Assembly: GCA_018398805.1 (NCBI GenBank)
Contig: JAGFBZ010000722.1
Location: 496,001 to 560,000, forward strand
DNA length: 64,000 bases
Direction: 5' to 3'
DNA from: Hirundichthys speculiger
Lineage: Eukaryota; Chordata; Actinopteri; Beloniformes; Exocoetidae
The notes beneath the pieces were generated by a model that saw nothing but the letters and a program-made list of their open reading frames with translations, ran no database searches and was not told the origin of the DNA. The number at the start of each line of letters is the position of its first letter. The stretch's first letter is position 1. A program made the translations under genes and the position numbers. This document shows positions 23,401 to 34,730 of the stretch, piece by piece.

Positions 23401-24474
23401 TAGGGCTGTCAAAATTAACCCGTTAATAACGCATTGCTGACGCAAATTCTGTTTAACGCCACTATTTTTTTAAACGTGAGATTAATGCTACACACGTTTC
23501 TGTAAATATGACCCTCGGCCAATAAATGTATTTACAGTCAACGTGTGGGACAGACATGGCGACAGAAAAGGGTCTTATGAACGGGCAAGTTTAGCTTTAA
23601 GGTGCTGCCAGATGGGTCTGTTGAGAAGAAAAAGGTTATTTGTATTTACTGTCGCTGTGAATTAAGTTACCACCGCAGGACGCGGTAAAGTTAGCTTAAC
23701 ATCCGACATTCGCTTGTTTTTTTCTCTTTTAACTTTAATAGCGTCATGAAAACGGCACAGATTTCATCCAGGTTGGTATCATTTTGTAGATATAAGCAGT
23801 AGTCGAGTTGTAAAAAAAATTCACGGGGGATGGTCAATGTTTTTCACCTTAAAAAAAAGTGGCAGGGGTGTAAATTCATTATCAAAATAAAACACTGTAA
23901 ATAAGACTTCTGAATTTTAGCTAACATTTTCACTTATTTTTGTTGCCTGACGAGCAGTTTTACACGGGGGATGATTTTGATCATTTTTATTTCAGGGGGG
24001 ATGCCATCCGCCCTCATCCCCCCTCATCCCGAGTACTGGATATCATATCATATATGCCAGACATTTCACCAGTGTCATCAACCCTCCAAGCTCAGTGGGT
24101 GTGGCTAAAACTCTCAGGAACAGCGCTGAATGTCCTTCTGAGCACCTGCTGCTGCCGTGGAGTTTAGGGACCGTCAGCAAATTACTGCGGTCAAGCAGCA
24201 GCCCCGACTAAATACACTAAGAAGCTGATGAATTAAACTCCCAAAAAGTACGGCAGCATTGGTGGACTTCCGGTTTTCAAACTAAAGGCTTAAAAAAAAA
24301 AAATAAAGCAGATCCCCGTAACCCTGTATAGGACAAAATGGGTATAGATGATGGATGGAGAAACAGAACATTAATTAAAAATCATTTGTACGATTAATCG
24401 CGATTAATCATGACTTAACTATGAAAATCTTTCGATTAATCGCGATTAAAAAATGTAATCGACTGACAGCCCTA
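23401..24474. mobile_element. hAT-like non-autonomous element, 1074 bp
   Basis: TAGGGCTGTCAAAATTAA at the left and its near complement ending TGACAGCCCTA at the right. The flanks CTTGTGTT (23393-23400) and CTTATTTT (24475-24482) look like a decayed 8-bp duplication (6 of 8 match). The interior has a SINE-like tail (GATCCCCGTAACCCTGTATA near 24310) nested in it. No transposase seen. Confidence 0.82.
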
Positions 24475-24962
24475 CTTATTTTACATGGTTATTTCCACAC
24501 AAGGTTAAAGTGCAAGTCACAACATGGAAATAAGAACATCTGGAGCTGTTACGAAGTTGATTTTGTCACTAATCCACTTCCAGCAGCTACGCTAAGCCGG
24601 GCTCTGTCAGACAGGGCTGTTGAACGGACAAATGGATCAATCTCTCCAGTTTATAACAAATAAGTACATTTACCAAAATGCTGGTTTCTCCCTTTTAACA
24701 AACGAACATGAGTACGATATTCCTAAATGAAGGATTCTTTAAACGTGCCAAAAACGTGTTTCTCAATTCCCCGTCCATGGACAAGGAACTGGACGTTTGA
24801 TTAGTAAAAAAAAAACGATTCACAAAGTATAAAATGAGATGATGGTGACAAGTCTGCGAGCAATTAACCACCGTCTTCAAGAGAGACCAGGGAAACTTCT
24901 GCTTGTGGATGTTTCAGGCTTAAAACCAACCATGAAGGAGCATCATCAACCACCTAAACATA

Positions 24963-25370
24963 TGTAATCTAAGTTATTGCACTACATTTATGTTGTAGAA
25001 TTATTTTATGTTTCATTATTAATTGACTATGTGGAGTCATTATGGGAATAGTGATTATTTCATGTTTGTTATATCACTATTAATATTATTTTGTATTATT
25101 ATTCTTTTCTGATTATTTATGATTTATTATTATTTAGTCAGTTCCTCAGGGGAATCTTGGTTCCTACCTGGAAGGTGTGTCTGGGGGGACGTTAATGTGT
25201 GACGCACGAGTCTAGCGTGAGCCGGAGTTTTTGGACAGTGGCTGAGAGTTTTTATGCTGCACCTGTTGCCGTGTTGGCTGTTAATAAAAGAAGAATAACC
25301 CACCTGTAGCCCGATCATTTCCCACAGCCTGAAGAGACTGGAGTCGACACACACAAAACTTAGGGTTACA
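24963..25370 (+). repeat. 5' LTR
   Basis: 408 bp, starts TGTAATCTAAG and ends AACTTAGGGTTACA. It contains a polyadenylation-like AATAAAAG (about 25285). By direct reading it has no difference from 31461-31868. Confidence 0.97.
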
Positions 25371-25373
25371 GAC

Positions 25374-25388
25374 TGGTGGCAGCGGTGT
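25374..25388 (+). other. Putative primer binding site
   Basis: TGGTGGCAGCGGTG three bases after the 5' LTR; TGG start matches a tRNA CCA end. The tRNA was not identified. Confidence 0.6.
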
Positions 25389-25632
25389 TTTTTTCTTCAT
25401 ATTATTACCGGAGCCAAGGCAAACAACTACGTACGGCGGTGAGTTATCACGGCGTGGACGCGCGCATGTGGACATATGCTTCGGACTTTCAAGTTTGTGT
25501 TGTATGGACTGTTGGAGAAATACACGGACAGTTTCTGAATAAATACATACTGGAGACAAACACGGAAGCCTTTCTACCGCCTGTTTCTAAGTTGGACAGT
25601 GAAAAAAAAAAAAAAAAAAAAAAAAATCAGCC

Positions 25633-26754
25633 ATGTCGGTGGCTTCATTTGTGGACGACGTCGTGGAGGAAGATGGCGAGGAAGCTTGCTCGACGCTGGA
25701 TAATGTCAACAACAACTCTGCTGCAACAATACCAGGCAACAACAACACTAAAAGAGTTATTCACTATAGAGTGGAGCTGCCTCCAAGTTTTCACGGAGAT
25801 GGTAAGGACAAGGAAAGTTTTTCTCTGTGGAAAGCTAGATTGGAGCTGGCAGTTAAGGCTTGTGTAGATGGACGGCAGCAAGATTTAGCCACTATTCTTC
25901 CTACAAGACTAAGTGGGGATGCTTTAGCATATTGGCTATCGTTAGCACCAGAAGTTCAGCAGAACTATGAACAATGTGCAGCCAAGTTAAATGACGTTTT
26001 TGGGAGAAAGGAATTTCTGCTACATTTCCAGACCTTTGTGAATGCACGGCAACGCCTGCCTAGGGAGCCTTTGGAAGTGTATGCAGCTGAAGTCACGAGG
26101 CTCGTGCTGGAGGCATTCCCTAACTACGGTGCACCTGCCATAGCCATGGAACGATTTAGACGGTTCATAGCTGGTTTGGACCCAATTCTGCAAGCAAAAT
26201 GTCATGAGCATGGAGCCGTTACATTGGAGGACGCTTTAGCTGTTGCATGCAAATGGGAACGAGCTCAGGAGGCTCTGCGGCTTCTTCCCCCACCTGCTCT
26301 CATGCCAGCCTACACACAGGGGACATCTCCCTCTGTCCCACAGGGTGAGCCGCTCTCTGCTATGGTGTCCACAAAGCATAGTGCATCACAATCTGACCAA
26401 ACTCCTGACCTTATGAATGCAGTTAAACAGCTATCAGAGGATGTACGTGCACTCAGACTGGAAGTTACTCATCTGCGACAGCACCGTGACCATTCTGTCA
26501 CACACAGTACTCACGGCAGAGACTCTTCTAAACACAGGCCTGACTCTCCTGACTGGTCTAGGCGTGAGCGTGGCAGAGACAGACAGCCCTACTCTCCACA
26601 TATGTCACCTGCACGTTATTCCCACTCTTCTGCTTCTAGCTATCATGGATCTACCGGGCCAAGTGGGGACTATCCTCCTCGCAGCTACTCACCTGGCTAC
26701 CGTGGGAGACAACTACTACCACCTACCTCCATCTTCTCCACCTCCTCGTCGTGA
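25633..26754 (+). CDS. Retrotransposon Gag
   Basis: A 373-residue Gag of the gypsy type. The first 30 residues are acidic, then a capsid-like helical domain follows (FSLWKARLELAVKACVDG, LSGDALAYWLSLAPEVQQNY, EFLLHFQTFVNARQRLPREP), then a Ser/Pro/Arg-rich tail (about residue 290 on). No CCHC zinc knuckle is visible. The start ATG at 25633 follows a 24-base A run. The Ser/Tyr/Arg-rich tail clearly goes on in the next frame (SYDRFSHYSPVRRRYSSSPG, 26760-26830) and returns to the first frame near 26923, so the stop at 26754 looks like a frame break rather than the true end. Confidence 0.85.
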   Translation: MSVASFVDDVVEEDGEEACSTLDNVNNNSAATIPGNNNTKRVIHYRVELPPSFHGDGKDKESFSLWKARLELAVKACVDGRQQDLATILPTRLSGDALAYWLSLAPEVQQNYEQCAAKLNDVFGRKEFLLHFQTFVNARQRLPREPLEVYAAEVTRLVLEAFPNYGAPAIAMERFRRFIAGLDPILQAKCHEHGAVTLEDALAVACKWERAQEALRLLPPPALMPAYTQGTSPSVPQGEPLSAMVSTKHSASQSDQTPDLMNAVKQLSEDVRALRLEVTHLRQHRDHSVTHSTHGRDSSKHRPDSPDWSRRERGRDRQPYSPHMSPARYSHSSASSYHGSTGPSGDYPPRSYSPGYRGRQLLPPTSIFSTSSS

Positions 26755-27017
26755 GCATCATTCTACTGGCAGCTATGATCGCTTTTCACACTACAGCCCA
26801 GTTCGACGGCGATACTCAAGCAGCCCTGGTTCCGCCTATCCAGAGCACCACGGCTCACACACAGACACTCCAGCTATTCCTCACCACCAGAGCCAACCAG
26901 GAGCAGACACGGCTCACACAGCACCTACCCTTCACAGGAGAGGCGACCTTTCTCCAGAGAACGTGATCATCATGTGAGCTTCGATGAGGACATCTCTCGT
27001 CAGGGGGAAACGCATGG

Positions 27018-28388
27018 ATGGTAGCAGGTACTACTACGGGCCAAGTGTCTGCTACTCTAGGAAATGAGGCCCCACAGCAGTTATCAACAACTGAAGATGA
27101 CACAACATCGTATGTATTTGCAGTCATTGAGAACATTGCCACCACAGTTTTGATAGACTCAGGTTCAAAAATATCTTTGATCAGTGAAGCCCAGAGAATG
27201 TCCATTCCTTCCCTGAGAACCAAGCCTATTCAAAAGTCTTACTTGTCTGCAACAGCAGTGACTGGTAATTATTTAGACACATTGGGCACGCTTTCCATTA
27301 CCATCAGGTTAGGCGATGAGATTTTTACACACAATGTGCAAGTAGTCAGAAACACTACACAGGCAGTACTCTTAGGATTTGACTTTCTTAAGAAACATCA
27401 TGCCATTCTTGATGTCAGGGCAGGCCAGTTAACAGTAGGGAATCATGCCATTGTCCCTCTTCTTCGTGCTCCCCAAGCTGCTCCCCTCAGTTGCAGTGCT
27501 GTCACTTTAGGTCCCATAGTGATTCCTGCTATGTCACAGATGAACATTATGGCCAAAATCCAGTCCATTAATGGTGAGCCTGAGGACATGTCCAGCTACA
27601 CAGGTATCCTAGAGCCAGGACCCCCTAGTTTACCGGGTTTGTTGGTAGCATGCACACTAGCCCCTGTAAGAACAGGCATCACTTATGTAAGAGTAATGAA
27701 CCCCACCAACAGTGATTGCCATGTACCATGTGACACAAGACTAGGAGATTTTCACTCACTAGGTAGTCAGGAGGGAGAGGAGTTCTCCATAGAAGAGGTC
27801 ACTACAGCCACAATAGCTGAAGTAACAAGCCAATCTACTTCTGAGTCATTGCCAGGAGTTGATCTTAGTCAGTCTGCAGTTAGTGATGAACAACGCCAGC
27901 AGTTGGAGGCATTACTTCTGAGCTACTCTGATGTGTTCAGTGCACATGATCAGGATTATGGGCGCACTAACATAGTCCAGCACAGTATCAAAACAGGAGA
28001 TGCTTCCCCCTGCAGACAGCGAGCATACAGGACTTCACCCCACACTCGAGCTGAGATAGACAGGCAGGTTCAACAGCTCCTTTCTCAGGACATTATTGAA
28101 GAAAGTTGTAGCCCGTGGGCTTCCCCTGTCGTCTTAGTAAAGAAGAAAGACGGCACCTACCGGTTCTGCATTGATTTCCGCAAATTAAATGCAGTCACCA
28201 TCAAAGACTCGTACCCGTTGCCACGTCCTGCAGATGCCCTGGATAGCCTGTCCGGTGCATGCTGGTTCAGCACCATGGACCTCTCCAGTGGGTACTGGCA
28301 GGTCGAGCTCGACCCATCGGATAAGGAGAAAACGGCATTCACACTGGAAGTGCATTATACCAGTTCAAAGTTATGCCAATGGGCTTAA
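27018..28388 (+). pseudogene. Pol part 1: protease and N-terminal reverse transcriptase
   Basis: Retropepsin motif [13 protein letters not shown] lies about 34 residues in. A spacer is followed by the RT start ([20 protein letters not shown], then the first catalytic Asp in [11 protein letters not shown]). About 40 bases before the stop at 28388 the conserved sequence continues in another frame ([11 protein letters not shown]), so a frame break lies near 28340-28355. The start at 27018 is simply the first Met; Pol in this group may begin by frameshift from Gag. Confidence 0.88.
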
Positions 28389-28816
28389 CCAATGCACCGC
28401 CCACATTCCAAAGACTGATGGAGCTTGTGCTCCATGGGCTTCACTGGAAAGAATGCTTGATTTATCTTGATGATGTTCTCGTGTTCAGCTTCTCCTTCAC
28501 AGATCACCTGAAAAGCCTTGGAGAAGTGTTCAGCCGCTTTCGCTCAGCTGGGCTTAAGCTGAAGGCCAGAAAGTGTCAGCTTGCATGCACCCAAGTCACC
28601 TTCCTCGGACACATTGTGTCCAGCCAAGGTCTGCAGCCAGACGCAAAGAACCTGGATAAAGTCCGTGGATGGCCCACACCCAGAACAACCACAGAGGTGA
28701 GAGCATTTGTTGGCTTATGCTCCTATTACCGCAGGTTTGTGAGGAACTTTTCAGCCATTGCTTCTCCACTCCATGAACTCACACAGAAGGGTGCTTTTAT
28801 TCAGATGGACTGTTAA
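28346..28816 (+). pseudogene. Pol part 2: reverse transcriptase palm and thumb
   Basis: Continues the RT with [20 protein letters not shown], the catalytic YLDD box (CLIYLDDVLVF) and the connection segment (VTFLGHIVSSQGL, VRAFVGLCSYYRRFVRNFS). It ends at a stop near 28816, while the expected RNase H connection goes on in another frame from about 28800. Confidence 0.88.
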
Positions 28817-29513
28817 GTGTGAGGATGCCTTTCAGTCACTCAAACATGCTCTCACCAATCCTCCAATCGTAGCACATCCTGACTTCATGCAGCCGTTCCT
28901 GTTATACACAGATGCTTCACAAGACTGTATTGGATCTGTGCTTGCTCAACATCACGACAAAAAGGAGCGTGTGGTTGCCTATTCAAGCCACACCCTCAGC
29001 GCTTCTGAGAGGAAATGGTCTACCTATGACCGTGAGCTGTGGGCAGTTGTGTGGTCAGTGAGACACTTTAAGCACTTCCTATCCGGCACCTCCTTCATGG
29101 TAATAACCGATCACAAGCCTCTGCTCAGCCTTAGAAAAGGCCCCGTAGATAATGATCCTACAGGTAGACGGAGTCGCTGGATACTGGAACTGGACGTGTA
29201 TGACTACAAAATCATTCACAGAGAGGGAAAACAACATGCTAATGCAGACGCCATGTCCAGACGGCCCCCCACAGAGACAGACAGTAAAGCTGTTCAGTGT
29301 ATTCTCACCTCTCGGAGTCCCAGTGAAACAGTGCCCTCCTCTGTTAGGACTGAGAATGACACTCCCACATCAGTCATTCCTGACATCAGCCCCACACTGT
29401 CCATTGACCTGGAGGAACTCGGCCGACAGCAAAGCGCGGATGAATGTGATGTCTCAGCAAAGTCATGGTTTGGTTGGAGAGTAGTAAAAACAGGCCACCA
29501 CTTGGACGCTTAA
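28800..29513 (+). pseudogene. Pol part 3: RNase H
   Basis: RNase H of the Ty3/gypsy type: LYTDASQDCIGSVLAQ (catalytic Asp), YDRELWAVVWSVRHFKHFLS (catalytic Glu), FMVITDHKPLL (Asp) and GKQHANADAMSRRP at the end. A frame break near 29440-29465 separates it from the integrase. Confidence 0.88.
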
Positions 29514-31102
29514 AGCACTCTTCCCCCACTCTGAGAAAACTCTGGCATGAGTGCCCCAAATTGACAATACAAAATGGAATACTCTGCCGAAAAGTCAAAC
29601 CAGGGCCGCATGCATCACCAAGCTTCCAGGTTGTGCTGCCTGAGGTCCTCATTCCAACAGCTTTAAAGGGCATGCATGGAAACCAGTTCAGTGGACATTT
29701 AAGTGCAGAGCGCACTTTACAACGAGCCAGACGCACCTGTTACTGGCCCTTCATGTCTCGTGACATTCACAAGTTTTGTGCAGAGTGTTTGCCATGTCAG
29801 TCACGGGGTTCCCCTACCCCACACGAAAGAGCCCCACTGCAGTCAATTCAAGCAGAGCGACCGTTCCAGAAAATTGCTGCAGATCTCACAGAGCTACCCA
29901 TCACGGCACAAGGAAATAGGTACGTGTTGGTAATAATGGACTATTTCACACGCTATGTCAACCTCTTTCCTCTGAAGGATCAGCGTGCCACAACAGTAGC
30001 CAAGTGTATATTTGAGGACTATATTCGACAGCATGGCATACCAGAGTCGGTCCACACAGACCAAGGCAGACAGTTCGAATCAGACCTGATTAAACATCTC
30101 TGCAGCTCACTGGGCATTGTAAAGACTCGGACATCCCCCTACCATGCACAATCAGACGGCATGGTGGAGAGGCTAAACAGGACACTCAAAGACCAGCTTG
30201 CAAAGTACATGTATCAAAGTGGTGGTGAATGGGACCAGTATTTGCCACAAGTGGAACTCGCCTATAATTCCAGCATACACTCAAGTACTGGATTTTCACC
30301 TTTCTTCCTCGCACATGGGAGAGAACCAAACCTACCAGTCGATATTATGTTGAACTGTGATCCTGCTTTGACTTCTTCTACCCCAGGTACACCAGCAGCA
30401 TACGCCAGGGATCTCACCATGCGTCTGTCACATGCATTCAAGGATGCTGCTCAGATGTCTGCTGCATCCAAACTACACCAGAAGCACCAGTATGACAAAA
30501 AGGTGGTGTTTCATCCTCATAAGACAGGTGATCTGGTGCTCTTGGATGATCCAGCTCAGAGGATGAACAAGCTGGCCCCCAGATGGAAGGGACCGTTTGT
30601 GGTTCTGAGGAGAATCAGCAGGGATGGCAGCCCTGGTGTGACCTATGAGATCACAGATCCTAGAACTGAACATTCACGGAAATGGGTGGTTCACCACAAC
30701 CGACTCAAAGCCTACAGAGGACCTGTGCCGCCCTCACCTGTCGGCAGCCCTGTGCCGGCTGTGCCAACTGGAGTTGGTATGACCCTGACACCAGCCCCTC
30801 TGACTGCTTTGTCAGGGGCCCTGCCCTTTTGCCCTCCTACCCCTCCCCATGTACCTGCATGGACTGTTGGGCGGCCTGCACCTGCAGCTGCTATGGGAGC
30901 CACTCACGGACAATCGCAGCCCCTCTCAGCCCCTACTGCTGTGTCCCGCCCACTCCCTGCCCCTGCCCCTGCCGATAGCGCTGCCCCTACAGACATTAGC
31001 GGGCTCCCCTCACCTGCCCATGCACCCCTCCCCTCACCCTTGAAGTCCCGCAGTGGCCGCCTGCTTCGACCCCCCTCGAAGTATAGAGACTTTGTCACTT
31101 GA
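29465..31102 (+). CDS. Pol part 4: integrase
   Basis: 545 residues. It has a His-His-Cys-Cys zinc domain (MHGNQFSGHLSAERTLQ ... FCAECLPCQ), then the DDE core with Asp in IAADLTELP, Asp in VHTDQGRQFES and Glu in GMVERLNRTLKD. A GPF-type C-terminal module follows (MNKLAPRWKGPFVVLRR), then a long Pro/Ala-rich tail of about 125 residues. All three catalytic residues are intact. Integrase joins the cDNA to the host chromosome. This stretch has no frame break. Confidence 0.9.
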   Translation: MVWLESSKNRPPLGRLKHSSPTLRKLWHECPKLTIQNGILCRKVKPGPHASPSFQVVLPEVLIPTALKGMHGNQFSGHLSAERTLQRARRTCYWPFMSRDIHKFCAECLPCQSRGSPTPHERAPLQSIQAERPFQKIAADLTELPITAQGNRYVLVIMDYFTRYVNLFPLKDQRATTVAKCIFEDYIRQHGIPESVHTDQGRQFESDLIKHLCSSLGIVKTRTSPYHAQSDGMVERLNRTLKDQLAKYMYQSGGEWDQYLPQVELAYNSSIHSSTGFSPFFLAHGREPNLPVDIMLNCDPALTSSTPGTPAAYARDLTMRLSHAFKDAAQMSAASKLHQKHQYDKKVVFHPHKTGDLVLLDDPAQRMNKLAPRWKGPFVVLRRISRDGSPGVTYEITDPRTEHSRKWVVHHNRLKAYRGPVPPSPVGSPVPAVPTGVGMTLTPAPLTALSGALPFCPPTPPHVPAWTVGRPAPAAAMGATHGQSQPLSAPTAVSRPLPAPAPADSAAPTDISGLPSPAHAPLPSPLKSRSGRLLRPPSKYRDFVT

Positions 31103-31218
31103 AGGGTGATGTTATGACTTTGACACATGGTTTGTTTATTGTGTTAGTCTAATAGCTTTCCTCCCTCAGCTGTTTTGTTTCACAGGCGACTGTTTCTGGA
31201 ACTACACTGAGATTTCTA

Positions 31219-31224
31219 AAAAAA

Positions 31225-31256
<32 letters not shown>

Positions 31257-31260
31257 AAGA
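31219..31260 (+). repeat. A-rich tract inside the retrotransposon
   Basis: Poly-A broken by a G or two, between integrase and the 3' LTR. Confidence 0.9.
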
Positions 31261-31460
31261 TGGAAACAATGTAATAGTTGGCACTTGTCGCTCAGTGTAC
31301 AAAGGGATTAGTGATGTTTTGTGAAATTTTTGAATGTGTGTTATCTTTTGCATGATTAGTATTTTGTTGGGGTCGGTTCATAAAGTATGCGTTCTTGTCA
31401 TTGCTATGCCTTACAGGTCCTTTCTGAAATGTGGACATTTCTTATGTAGCAGGGGAAGAC

Positions 31461-31868
31461 TGTAATCTAAGTTATTGCACTACATTTATGTTGTAGAATT
31501 ATTTTATGTTTCATTATTAATTGACTATGTGGAGTCATTATGGGAATAGTGATTATTTCATGTTTGTTATATCACTATTAATATTATTTTGTATTATTAT
31601 TCTTTTCTGATTATTTATGATTTATTATTATTTAGTCAGTTCCTCAGGGGAATCTTGGTTCCTACCTGGAAGGTGTGTCTGGGGGGACGTTAATGTGTGA
31701 CGCACGAGTCTAGCGTGAGCCGGAGTTTTTGGACAGTGGCTGAGAGTTTTTATGCTGCACCTGTTGCCGTGTTGGCTGTTAATAAAAGAAGAATAACCCA
31801 CCTGTAGCCCGATCATTTCCCACAGCCTGAAGAGACTGGAGTCGACACACACAAAACTTAGGGTTACA
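31461..31868 (+). repeat. 3' LTR
   Basis: 408 bp, same sequence as the 5' LTR, preceded by the purine tract at 31451-31459 and followed by CATA. Confidence 0.97.
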
Positions 31869-33533
31869 CATATGTACCACTTTATTTCAGCCATGGGTTA
31901 ATGTCTGTGAGCTTTCATTCTTCTTTTCCGTCATCCATTATCATCCGTTATCATCCGTTATCATCAGTTTTTTCCCCTGTCTAATTCAGTGGAAGCAGTG
32001 GGAGACTAAAATCATGTAGATGATCAGAGAGCGAGTGGAAAGAAACTCAGGTCTCACGCTTATTAACTGAGTGGATTCCACTGCAGCTGGTAAAGATGAG
32101 TCGCTCGATGTGCACACACACACAGACACGTGCACACACGCACGGATGCATATGATGGATGGCACAGGAACAGGCAGAGCGGCCATCGTGGCGCCGGCTA
32201 ACGGTGGGGTCTCAGAAAGCTCTCGTGAGCAATAAGTCTGGCTCTTATGGCGCCAGACCCCCAGCCGGGCTGTTGGTCATGTCACAGCAAATACAAACGA
32301 GGAGCTTAAAAATGATAATGAAGAGAGAAGCAGACACGGCAGGGAGAAGAAAACTGTAACGTCTGAGAAAATAAAAAGATCGTAAATGTCAAATGAGTAT
32401 TTCGACGTGAAGTCCTTCAGCAGAAAACGGCCTCAAAGGAGCACAAAGGAGTCCAGCGACTCCACAGAAAAACCTCTGTGAAATCAAATTGGACGTTTTA
32501 ACGAGATATGCATTTTGCAATTTCAGTTTTACAGTTTTTGTCACAATGTGTCATTTTGTATTTGTCGTCCCGTGGACTGAAATGTCATCAATCGTAGACT
32601 AAGCAGTTTTCCAATTCAAAGTCCACATCTAGCCAAGGACAGTCAAAATCCTTGGACGTATTTCTGATCAATCTATTTTTTTCAAAGATGCATCCAGATA
32701 AGACTTGTGCCAACTTGAGACAGTAAATTATTCCAAGAATTAATTTTACATCAGTGAGAGACAGGAATGGTGAAGGAGAAAGCATTACAATGTTAATAAC
32801 ATATGACATCCTCTCACATCGAAACATTGTAAGACAGAGTTTTAAGTTAACAGATCAAAGGCTGGTGATCTAAAAGGATCTCTATTTACATGACTATAAA
32901 ATACTTTGTGGATCACAGGAAGACAGTGCTCGCAGTCGGCTGCTAAAACTAACTGCATCGTGTAATGGCGCAATCTAAACGAAACAAGACTAAAGATTTG
33001 CAGTCGCATCAAATGGGTTCATTTTGCTGTCGTGCCAAGATGCAGAAAGACCTCCTTCAATGTTCACCACCTTAGACCTGGCAAAGACCGCAGGAGGCTA
33101 GAGCCCTCATGGTTTTCTTCTGTCCATGGAAACTCGTCTGTCACATTGAAACTGTTTGTGAAATCGTTCAGGTCAGGTTTAGCTACAGCTGTGGCTGTTG
33201 TGCACCAGTGCAGCTTTGAGATGTGTTCATGTAAAAAGGTAGCTCTTTTAATATCAAATTTGTACCTGATTTATCAAGATAGAGCTTATTTGAGAAAAAG
33301 AAAGTTTTTGGAGGCGTGTGGAACCGCTAGCCGAGCTGTGACATCATCAAGTACACCGCAAGTTCAACTTGCAGAGTATGAGGTACCGAGTAAGCAAGTC
33401 CAACCTGAGCATACTTACTGTTGAGAAAGAGCCAAACTTGGGTCAGAGATACAGTATAACAGCTCCCTTTTCAAGTATGCCTTTCCACTTCTGTTCATAG
33501 CAGCCAGTTTTTGGATGGAGTAAGACCATAGAC
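31869..33533. other. Large-intron sequence
   Basis: A small CCGTTATCATC tandem near 31930 and a short CA run near 32114; otherwise nothing recognised. Confidence 0.65.
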
Positions 33534-34075
33534 CAGACCTGGGCAAAACACGGCCCGCGGGCCACATCCGGCCCTTTGTGCGTCTCTGTCCGGCCTGCAT
33601 GAGGCCAATCATAAATTACATTAGATTACAACTTAATAAAAAAAAAAAAAAATCTATGTCGTGCGTGCAATACAACTGTGGTGAAAGGCGTAGTACTTCT
33701 GTGTAGCGTACGTGCATGAAGGTAAACAGCGCTAAGTGATGCTGCCGTTAAAATGTGTGCTGACGCTAAGAAAAGAAAAGTTGACAAGGAATGACGTGCT
33801 TTCAACAAGACATGGACCGCTAAGTATTTCTTTACAGAAATTAAAAGGTGAAGCCGTGATTTGTGCTACACAGATCGCTGTTTAAGGATTATAATTTGAA
33901 TCCGCACTACACGACCAAGCATGAGGTAAAATACAGAAATCTGTCTGATAAAGAGCGCGCAATAGAGGCTGATGCATTGCAGGCAAAACTGCAAACCCAA
34001 CAAGGAATTGGTAAAATGAGGTATAAAACATTAAAACATTATTCATTTTATGCAACTTTGCAGCAGAAATAAAAC
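33534..34075 (+). pseudogene. hAT (ZBED/Charlie-like) remnant, 5' part
   Basis: Begins CAGACCTGGGCAAAACACGG then CCCGCGGGCC, the usual left end of one hAT group. Inside, frames with stops give AKKRKVDKE and FKDYNLNPHYTTKHEVKYRN (BED-finger-like) followed by EADALQAKLQTQQ. No matching right end is seen, so this is a truncated copy. Confidence 0.65.
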
Positions 34076-34239
34076 ACATTTAATGTTCAAAGAAACAATT
34101 ATAGTCTCCGTAGCTAGATTTCACATCCATGACACCTGTGCAGGGATTAAATTTAGATTTATGTCATCAGGTAAACTTATATAAAGCAACAAATTTGTGG
34201 ATACTTTGGGCCAGATATGCTATAGGAAGGACTTTATTT

Positions 34240-34419
34240 AGGGATAATGTGTGGCGGGAGAGGTGTTCTCCGAAAAAAACCCCGCAATCTTCCACCCTTG
34301 CTCTATCCGCTATCCCACCTGCTCTACGCGCTACATTATCCATAGGAGTAGTTAGGGCGGGTCACTCGTTAAACCAATCAGTGCGTCAGCAGCCATTACC
34401 TTTAAGAGCAGGTTGTGCT
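34240..34419. repeat. Dispersed repeat, family A copy 1
   Basis: Shares a block with 48481-48630, most clearly TTAAACCAATCAGTGCGTCA followed by GCAGCCATTRCCTTTAAGAG CAGGTTGTGCT. Class unknown; non-coding. Confidence 0.75.
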
Positions 34420-34633
34420 TTCCTTAATCCACTTTCCCAGTGCTTTTCTGAAGATGCATGAGGTGAAGAGTAGGCAGACGGGAATATTTGGCCATATATA
34501 GTAATTCCTCACACTCTCACACTTTGCGGTTAATGGGGGCTGTTCCTAAACCTGCGATGGAACGCTACCAAGTTTGAGGAAAGGGCAGAAGACACGCCCA
34601 TTGCCACATCTACAAAGTGAGTAAAGGAGTCGG

Positions 34634-34730
34634 CAAAATGTGTAGCGGCTATAGTGGGTGAAAGATGGCATTAGCGGTTAGCAAAGGTTCCTATACAGGC
34701 AGTTTGAGGGTAGCAGCTAGTGGTAACAGG
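34634..34730. repeat. Dispersed AGCGG-rich repeat, copy 2
   Basis: TGTAGCGGCTATAGTGGGTG, GGCATTAGCGGTTAGCAAAG and GAGGGTAGCAGCTAGTGG align in order with 19226-19325. Confidence 0.6.

Larger units (their letters stand above)
24963..31868 (+). mobile_element. Ty3/gypsy LTR retrotransposon, full length
   Basis: Two 408-bp LTRs (TGTAATCT...GGGTTACA) read as identical and are flanked by CATA (24959-24962 and 31869-31872). A TGGTGGCAGCGGTG primer site follows the left LTR and a purine tract (AGGGGAAGA) precedes the right. The order inside is Gag, protease, reverse transcriptase, RNase H, integrase, which defines Ty3/gypsy. No envelope-like gene is seen. Gag and Pol frames are broken at several places. 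It is a vertebrate genomic retrotransposon in the gene's second-exon to third-exon intron, same direction as the plus strand. Confidence 0.96.

Noticed and set aside
29386..29736. Minus-strand frame over the integrase start
   Set aside because: Antisense shadow of the retrotransposon Pol.
31133..31460. Envelope-like gene after integrase
   Set aside because: The space between integrase and the 3' LTR is about 350 bp with no reading frame, so the element has no envelope.
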